DNA from: Candidatus Bathyarchaeota archaeon
GTDB lineage: Archaea > Thermoproteota > Bathyarchaeia > TCS64
NCBI GenBank assembly: GCA_002726865.1
Contig: PBSW01000021.1
Span: 40,266 to 97,795 of the forward strand
Direction of reading: 5' to 3'
DNA length: 57,530 bases
Position 1 is the stretch's first letter. Each line of letters begins with the position of its first letter. The position numbers were made by a program, and so were the translations under genes. The notes under the pieces were generated by a model. It saw only the letters and a program-made list of their open reading frames with translations, was not told where the DNA came from and did no database searches. Shown here piece after piece: positions 52,156 to 57,530 of this stretch.

Positions 52156-55100
52156 TCACCCCTCCGTAATGTAGTCTCCTCTCAGAAACTTTTTCATCTC
52201 AGCGTTTTCGTAAGTCGGCCTATACCCTGCTGCTGCCGGTTGCCATAGTTGGCCATCGGGCTCACCGGCCTCAGCTCTCGTAAATTTCACAAAAGACTCC
52301 TTTGGGGCGCCATTTGCGGTGTGTACGTCTACCTCAAAACCCTTACCGATGACCTGCCCGAAGTATTCGTTCCTCACTAGGCTGTCTGTCATAAGTGTTG
52401 GCTTTAACCAAGCCCTTACAGTGGATTGATGACCACCATATCGGTATAAAGCCTGATAGCCTGTTCTAGGATTCTTAGCTAGCTTATCTGGTCTATTCTC
52501 ATGCCCTTCAACGGATCCATGGGTGGCCTGGTACATGTGGAACCAAGCTCGAGCAGTCTTCCTGATTATATTTGGATAATATCGTGCACGGGCCATCCAC
52601 CGCATTACTTTAAAGTCCTTTGGCTTTTCCTGCCAACCCCTAAAGGGACGGTCAGTAGGATCGGCATCGATCCAGATATAGTCTCCATCATCAATTCCGA
52701 GCTCCTTGGCATCCAGGGGATGGAGATCTACATACCCCTCAGATACATGGGGCTTGCGGATATCGTGCCTGTAAAAGTCCCCAAATGGACCGAAATACAC
52801 AGCCTCTATATCTGGAGTCGACGCTGCGGTGTGACATGCATGTCGGTATTTCGGTGTATACATTATGTGGCTATACTCCTGTTCCCGAAGGGGATGCACT
52901 GTGAGTTTTATTTCGCTCCAAGGCTTGACAACATTGCGTACTTGGCGTGTCTCTGCGGACAAGTCATTGAGATCTATCCCGTAATCCTCGGGACCCATCG
53001 GTTTTATCGCCGGATGTCCCGGTTTTGCTGATATTACCGCTGGTTCATAGAAGGTTGCATCAACGGTCTCGCGCCAGACCGGCATATTCTCCCCTGCATC
53101 GATGAACTCGTCTTCTTCCCTGTAGAACTCAAGTCTGCCAGTCATACTATACCAAGGCTTGCTCTCATTGACCTGCTCCCAGCCCACGACCCGTGGGCTT
53201 GTCCGAGACATGTGATAGAAGGGGGTGCCACCTTTGCAGCTTTCTAGGATGTCCTCAAATTTGTATCCCTTCAGGCCATTGCTGGCGTTAATGATTCTAT
53301 CGATATAAACATCTGAATTTCCATCGATGGCAAATTTCCAATAGTCCAAAAAGCGATCATCTTCAGTTATCTCCGCTAATTTTTTAGCGACTCCTATCTG
53401 CATCTCCATGTCGTCCTTTGTATCAAACATGCGGGGGAGTGGGGTATCTGGAGCCGCCTGGAAAAAGGGGTTGGTGCTTGAGCCGTAAATATCAGGGATC
53501 TTACGCTCCGGCCACGAATCAACGCCCAAAACGATGTCTGAATACTCGCAGGTCATCGTCCAATGAAACTCTTGGTTAATTATCATCTCAATTTTGGGCA
53601 GGGTATTCATGATAATATCATAGGACCACTTGGCATTCCCCAAGATGGAATTCGTGTTAGCCCACCAACATGTCTTGGTAGGAGTCGACATATGTGTGAT
53701 GCCCGTGAATAATTTGCCGTTAACCCTTAGGGGCCTGTCTCCGTAACTATAATAGTGAGCCGATTCATATTTTAGATATTTTTTCAATTTAGCTGGCTTC
53801 GTTGGGTCGAGCTCTATGTTGAAAGGATCCTCGACTGCGAACTGGGGAACCCCGGCGAACATCTCTAGGCGATAATTCCCGGCATAGCTACCCACTCCGC
53901 CACCGAAGTGTCCTTCGTTTCCCGTTAAAGCTGCAACCAAAAAGATCGCCCGATCCTTGAGGTCTGCGTTCCAATATTGGTTCGGACCCATCCCCGTAAT
54001 GGAGAGCACTGAACCAAGGTTTTCCGCCATGGTATGGGCAAGGCTTACAATCCCTTCTTCCGGAACCCCGGTGATCTCTGACGTTGTCTTGACATCGCAG
54101 TTATCCATAAGATACTCCGTTATGACGTCAAAGACGGGTCTAACTCTCACCGTTTCACCCTGAACGGTAGTAATCTCATATGTGCCCTCCAAGGCTGGGT
54201 TGATCCCAAGTTTAGAGAAGTGGTCGCCTACATCATCCCTCGTTACAACCTGAGGCGAATCAGTAGATAGATCCCAAGCGACGAAGTCATCCCATTCGTT
54301 TCTAATCTCCTCACTTACGTATTGTATTCCCTGGCGGGCGATTGAGGGTGGCTTTTCCCCAGGTTTCAACGTCTTGATGTAGTTGGTAAGCTCTGCTGGG
54401 GTATAATCTGGAATAATATCTCGAGCCCTCAGTAATTTTAGGGTGTCCATCCGGAGCAGGAATGGCATGTCTGTTGAGTGCTTTACGTAATCGGCATCGT
54501 AGATCTTTTCTCCGATCATCACATATGCTAGGCCTAGAGCAAGAGCGCAATCCGTCGCGGGTCGAAGAATGACAACCTGGTCCGCCTTGTTGCTAGTTGA
54601 CTGGTACTCTGTCGCGATGGTTATCACCTTAGCTCCATGGAGGCGTGCCTCAGTGAGCCAATGAGAGTCCACCATCTTACTAACTATCATGTTTTTACCC
54701 CAAGTCACTATGACTTTAGCGTTCTCCACCGAGTACAGATCAAAGTCTGAGGTTTTATTTCCCATGACCATGGTGTGGCCCGAGGGCAGGTCTGTATGCC
54801 AAGCATAATTATCCCAGCCTCTACCTCCCAAAGCAGACTCGGGGCCTACACCACGAACATAGGAATCAAGCAATGCGAGTCCGTTCGCGAAGCGATAGTT
54901 TGAAATAATTCTCCTAACTCCCAGAAATGGCATCCCCCCGCGTGTTTTGGTAGTCTGGGTACCGGCCTCTTTCATTGCCTCAATCATTGCAGGATCGTAT
55001 CCCTGCTTAGCCAGAAGAGCTGCACCGTCAGGGCCACTATACGTCTCTACAGTGTTTAGCATGGTTCTAGCGATAATACCAAAGACCTCATCCCACGAGA

Positions 55101-55671
55101 CTTTCAACCAGTCCTCTTTTCCTCGCCCCACAGTATACTGGATCGGCATAGCCCCTGTATCTGGGTCTCTGGGGTATCCCGCGTCCACCCAAGCCTTGAA
55201 TCCAGTGCGAATAAAAGCACCTTTAACCCGTCTCTCTGCCGCGTAGAACCGTCGAAGATAAGCGACCCCGCTGACACATATTCTTGGATCCCACCTTGCT
55301 GTTGCGGTATTGCCGTAGAGGTCGGTGGCCTTGTGGTATCCAAAGCTAGGGTCAATCCACTTGATGACACCATTTTTCATTTTCGCGTTTAGGAGGCATC
55401 CATGGGTGTCGTTGGGTGCACAAAGATAGTGGAATGTGGAGTCATAGGAGTAAAGGTCTCGGTAGACCCCCTCCCAGTCCCTGTTTGGATAAGACTCAAG
55501 TGGATTCAGATCGTGCTCTATGGGTTCAACGTAGGTAAACGAAAGGACCTCTTTAGGGAGATACATCTCCATGAGAATAACGGCAGTCGCTGGAGGAACT
55601 AGTTTAAGGAAATCCCGCCTAGTTATGGTAAACCCTTTTTTCGTCTGTTCTTTACTAGTTATTTTAATCAC
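52156..55671 (-). CDS. Tat-exported molybdo/tungstopterin oxidoreductase catalytic subunit (type II DMSO-reductase family)
   Basis: A 1171-residue catalytic subunit with a twin-arginine signal (TRRDFLKLVPPA, RR at 18-19), so it folds with cofactor and is exported. The N-terminal cluster region carries H81, C84, C92 and C132 (HYLCAPNDTHGC and RWDPRICVSG). Family blocks include DGAALLAKQGYDP, VIVTWGKNMIVSK and KLAKNPRTGYQALYRYGGHQ. The haem-b and four-cluster subunits downstream place it in the group with ethylbenzene and dimethylsulfide dehydrogenases, selenate and chlorate reductases and nitrate reductase. The substrate is not deducible. The start is GTG 55671. A TupABC and Moa/MoeA supply system is in the same window. 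Confidence 0.85.
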   Translation of the reverse strand: MIKITSKEQTKKGFTITRRDFLKLVPPATAVILMEMYLPKEVLSFTYVEPIEHDLNPLESYPNRDWEGVYRDLYSYDSTFHYLCAPNDTHGCLLNAKMKNGVIKWIDPSFGYHKATDLYGNTATARWDPRICVSGVAYLRRFYAAERRVKGAFIRTGFKAWVDAGYPRDPDTGAMPIQYTVGRGKEDWLKVSWDEVFGIIARTMLNTVETYSGPDGAALLAKQGYDPAMIEAMKEAGTQTTKTRGGMPFLGVRRIISNYRFANGLALLDSYVRGVGPESALGGRGWDNYAWHTDLPSGHTMVMGNKTSDFDLYSVENAKVIVTWGKNMIVSKMVDSHWLTEARLHGAKVITIATEYQSTSNKADQVVILRPATDCALALGLAYVMIGEKIYDADYVKHSTDMPFLLRMDTLKLLRARDIIPDYTPAELTNYIKTLKPGEKPPSIARQGIQYVSEEIRNEWDDFVAWDLSTDSPQVVTRDDVGDHFSKLGINPALEGTYEITTVQGETVRVRPVFDVITEYLMDNCDVKTTSEITGVPEEGIVSLAHTMAENLGSVLSITGMGPNQYWNADLKDRAIFLVAALTGNEGHFGGGVGSYAGNYRLEMFAGVPQFAVEDPFNIELDPTKPAKLKKYLKYESAHYYSYGDRPLRVNGKLFTGITHMSTPTKTCWWANTNSILGNAKWSYDIIMNTLPKIEMIINQEFHWTMTCEYSDIVLGVDSWPERKIPDIYGSSTNPFFQAAPDTPLPRMFDTKDDMEMQIGVAKKLAEITEDDRFLDYWKFAIDGNSDVYIDRIINASNGLKGYKFEDILESCKGGTPFYHMSRTSPRVVGWEQVNESKPWYSMTGRLEFYREEDEFIDAGENMPVWRETVDATFYEPAVISAKPGHPAIKPMGPEDYGIDLNDLSAETRQVRNVVKPWSEIKLTVHPLREQEYSHIMYTPKYRHACHTAASTPDIEAVYFGPFGDFYRHDIRKPHVSEGYVDLHPLDAKELGIDDGDYIWIDADPTDRPFRGWQEKPKDFKVMRWMARARYYPNIIRKTARAWFHMYQATHGSVEGHENRPDKLAKNPRTGYQALYRYGGHQSTVRAWLKPTLMTDSLVRNEYFGQVIGKGFEVDVHTANGAPKESFVKFTRAEAGEPDGQLWQPAAAGYRPTYENAEMKKFLRGDYITEG

Positions 55672-56005
55672 ACGTCTTTTTCATTTAATGAGATATGGAC
55701 ACGCGCAAGGCCATGAATGGTGAACGCCAAGAATAAATCGTTCAAGACGGCATACAGGTGTACCCGAAAGGGAACTTTGCATAGGAATCCCCGTCTTTCA
55801 AGAACAAAATTGCGCATGGGAATATTCTCGCACACATCTGACACAAAACCGATTTAAATATTACTCTTATACGTTTATGGTTTCGTTATTTCGAGCCTCT
55901 ATTTAAAAGTGTCAAATAGAAATTGAAAATTTACTGAATGATTGCATGCTTGGAGCACATATCTCCATTTCTAGGTAATAGAAAGGAGCCATGTGCGAGC
56001 CTATT
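55672..56005 (-). promoter_or_regulatory. Upstream region of the exported oxidoreductase operon
   Basis: A 334-base spacer before the catalytic-subunit gene. On the minus strand TAATATTTAAATCGG (plus 55850-55864) is a strong TATA-like element that would imply a leader of about 150 bases. A weaker CGATTTATTCTTGG at plus 55728-55741 would give a leader near 40 bases. I see no known riboswitch fold. Confidence 0.4.
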
Positions 56006-56743
56006 TTAACTTTGGCTTCCAATCTTTTTGCTGCCAAAATTGAACTGGTTGTACGTCCAATACGCCAAACCGATGGCGAAACCAGTAACCGTCATCTCCG
56101 AGATGATTATTCCCTTTCCAGCCGAGGAGATTGAAAGGAAATTTAGTAGTGTGTGAATTCCGATAGCCGCTAACAGATAGCGTTTATCTGGTCTCCTGAT
56201 CGACTCCAGCACCACAATTGAGAGGCCGATATGGACGATCATTTTCATAATACTCTCGTAGATCCAGAGAAGGGGCTGATAGATAGGTATACCTAGAATC
56301 TGCAAAAGCTGGTCTGGGGGCAGCGCTTCTGGGTTAGTCAACAGGAGTACCCCAATCATTAATACGTTAAATCCCACCAGCAACAAGGACTCGATCCCCC
56401 CATGCCCAGCCCCATATGTCAACCCTTCTCCGAATGAGGGGTCTTTAACCAGTAGCTTGAATCCAGCGTATCTAGCCGTCTCCTCGGATATCCCCAAGAT
56501 GAGAGGGGGCACAAGCGTCATTAGGCTAACTATTATGGGAGTGAACGCACTGGAGAGTATAAGTTGGGAAGCATATCGATGGATGGGATTGCTGATCAGG
56601 CTTACTAAGAACATCAACGCGCCGAAAACCCAGCTCCTCCAACTCGTGCCGAATCTTCGTATCATAGAGAATCCCACCGCGACAGGGATGAGTATTCCAA
56701 GAAGACCTGAGACGACGAAAACTAATCCAAGTGTGGCCAACAT
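56006..56743 (-). CDS. YhfC-type intramembrane metalloprotease family protein
   Basis: A 245-residue protein with about seven membrane helices. Conserved pieces are LGISEETARYAGFKLL (EE motif), GLTYGAGHGGIESLLLVGF (His-containing helix) and MIVHIGLSIVVLESIR (second His helix), with late IHTLLNFLS. These match the YhfC/CPBP-like membrane protease families, where the Glu and His residues form the active site. Substrate is unknown. Terminal FGSKKIGSQS is basic and cytosolic. It is upstream of the oxidoreductase operon in the same direction, but a 330-base gap and promoter make co-transcription doubtful. Confidence 0.8.
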   Translation of the reverse strand: MLATLGLVFVVSGLLGILIPVAVGFSMIRRFGTSWRSWVFGALMFLVSLISNPIHRYASQLILSSAFTPIIVSLMTLVPPLILGISEETARYAGFKLLVKDPSFGEGLTYGAGHGGIESLLLVGFNVLMIGVLLLTNPEALPPDQLLQILGIPIYQPLLWIYESIMKMIVHIGLSIVVLESIRRPDKRYLLAAIGIHTLLNFLSISSAGKGIIISEMTVTGFAIGLAYWTYNQFNFGSKKIGSQS

Positions 56744-56949
56744 AGATTATTCGCCTCTCGCAAGTTTACGCACCCATTTTTTAAAACCCACGCGTGGTTC
56801 CATTAACGAGGATAAGAGGTATTGGGATAAAAACGGGTATAATCATTTAAAGCCCTATAATGACCTGTTCAGAGTGAACCGATAATCGGAAAAAGTTAAC
56901 GCCCTAGGTAATCTCATTTGTTCATGATCTCCATGAAAAACTAGGAACC

Positions 56950-57360
56950 TATCACCCCCGAAGAAAATAGGGTGGCTCAGAAACGATCACTTGGAAGTTA
57001 TCCCCAGCCCCCTAGTCAGGCTTAACATCGAGAACGCCCCCGCTGAGAATTACCTTAAGCTGGAGAAATAAAAACCCATCAGATCCTTTAAGATCAGGGG
57101 GCATACAATGCCTTGAAGCAGATCTCCCCCAATAAGCTTGCGAAAGGTGTCTGGAAAATCAGCGCCGGAAACTGGGCATAGGACGTCGGGTGATACTCCC
57201 AACGCCATGCAGTTAAGAATCCTCTCTACGGTGAATGACGTGAGCAAGAGCCAGAGCAATACCATCATTATAGCGTTCACCCTGGAGATCCTCAAGGCAA
57301 TAGGGGTCCAGGGCGTAGTAAGTCTCTCAGCTATAGGCTCCAAAAAAAACAGTGGCTAGC
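56950..57360 (+). pseudogene. Decayed threonine-dehydratase-like PLP enzyme gene
   Basis: Plus-strand reading gives TPEENRVAQKRS in one frame, then LEVIPSPLVRLNIENAPAEN, YLKLEK-stop-KPIRSFKIRG in another. After a one-base shift it gives AYNALKQISPNKLAKG, then VWKISAGNWA-stop and VG-stop-YSQRHAV. These match the N-terminal region of fold-II PLP enzymes (threonine dehydratase): PLVRLN, YLKLEN-x-QPI, SFKIRGAYNAL with the PLP Lys, and SAGNxAQGVA. Three stops and at least two shifts show it is dead. Only about 100 codons of the family remain recognisable; the rest has faded. Confidence 0.7.
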
Positions 57361-57383
57361 CAGACCCTTTTGTCTGGGTTTTT
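57360..57383 (+). terminator. Hairpin with T-run
   Basis: CCAGAC and GTCTGG form a perfect six-pair stem around a six-base loop, followed by GTTTTT. This is shaped like an intrinsic terminator, placed just after the decayed PLP-enzyme gene. Confidence 0.5.
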
Positions 57384-57521
57384 AGATAAAAAGACAGTTC
57401 TATCATCCACATCCAATCGGTTAGGAGTTACTTCCATTATCTTGGAATCCAAATCTATGGTCCATCAAATGTGTAAAGTGGGATAGTTTTTAATTACCGC
57501 TGAGGAATCATAAATCACCTC

Positions 57522-57530
57522 ATGGCTAAA
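57522..57530 (+). CDS. Start of a further gene at the window edge
   Basis: ATGGCTAAA (M-A-K) ends the window. It is preceded by a TATA-like AGTTTTTAATTA at 57485-57496, about 30 bases upstream, and a TGAGGA patch. Only three codons are seen, so product and reality are uncertain. Confidence 0.3.

Noticed and set aside
52501..53031. Plus-strand open frame of 176 codons opposite the catalytic subunit gene
   Set aside because: It is a shadow of the strongly supported minus-strand gene and shows no family motif or promoter.

Overview
The window is from an archaeon, probably anaerobic. The evidence is archaeal-type information genes: RNA polymerase subunits D and N, uS13-uS4-uS11-eL18, uS2, the RNase P proteins Rpp30 and Pop5, Hel308 and a group II chaperonin. 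It also carries the archaeal mevalonate branch (mevalonate kinase, isopentenyl phosphate kinase, type 2 IPP isomerase), an F420-dependent methylene-tetrahydromethanopterin reductase, and an intron-bearing tRNA with encoded CCA. No methanogenesis-specific gene is visible. A TACK-type lineage such as Bathyarchaeia would fit, but no marker here settles the phylum.

Layout. 1-6077: a truncated amidotransferase-like gene, Hel308, a dCMP-deaminase-like gene, coaBC, a small unknown gene and mer. 6144-11779: a minus-strand run rpoN-uS2-MEMO-mvk-ipk-fni-prenyl synthase, in which the ipk start is anomalous. 12012-13794: Pop5, Rpp30, an exosome-associated RNA-binding protein and tRNA-Arg. 14183-20830: a tungstate-type ABC transporter (TupABC) divergent from a molybdopterin cofactor operon moaA-D-E-C-B-moeA. 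20846-26731: an MFS carrier, an M23-type peptidase, a decayed gene, tRNA-Glu, a two-halved siroheme sulfite/nitrite reductase with a TusA partner, and a DUF4438 protein. 26818-28464: the thermosome. 28652-34360: an accessory stretch with two amidohydrolases, a formamidase/acetamidase, a secreted seven-repeat propeller protein and a NicX-like protein. 34915-37260: a membrane-anchored CxxCH cytochrome-like protein, a CPGS iron-sulfur-type protein, a hemerythrin and a broken DsrE-like gene. 37480-43456: a MoxR/vWA pair, a DUF255 thioredoxin-domain protein and an F420-dependent LLM oxidoreductase. 43581-46373: the uS13-uS4-uS11-rpoD-eL18 operon. 46673-55671: a sugar-type dehydrogenase, then an exported type II DMSO-reductase-family complex (catalytic, iron-sulfur and haem-b subunits, TorD chaperone, an unknown polytopic membrane protein). 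56006-57530: a YhfC-type membrane protease, a decayed PLP-enzyme gene with a hairpin terminator, and the first codons of another gene.

How it works together. TupABC plus the Moa/MoeA operon would supply tungsto- or molybdopterin to the Tat-exported oxidoreductase. Its catalytic subunit, four-cluster ferredoxin subunit and haem-b subunit resemble the ethylbenzene/dimethylsulfide dehydrogenase, selenate and chlorate reductase group. Here the haem subunit is fused to two PKD domains and a C-terminal membrane anchor, and no NarI-like cytochrome is seen. Other redox parts (CxxCH protein, hemerythrin, siroheme reductase with TusA, decayed DsrE) suggest sulfur/redox metabolism with oxygen or NO defence. 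Two exported proteins share an IPGFP-transmembrane-basic tail that looks like an archaeosortase-style sorting signal.

At least three genes are visibly decayed (23080-23682, 36924-37260, 56950-57360). At least five CGCGCGCG octamers occur, all in intergenic DNA.
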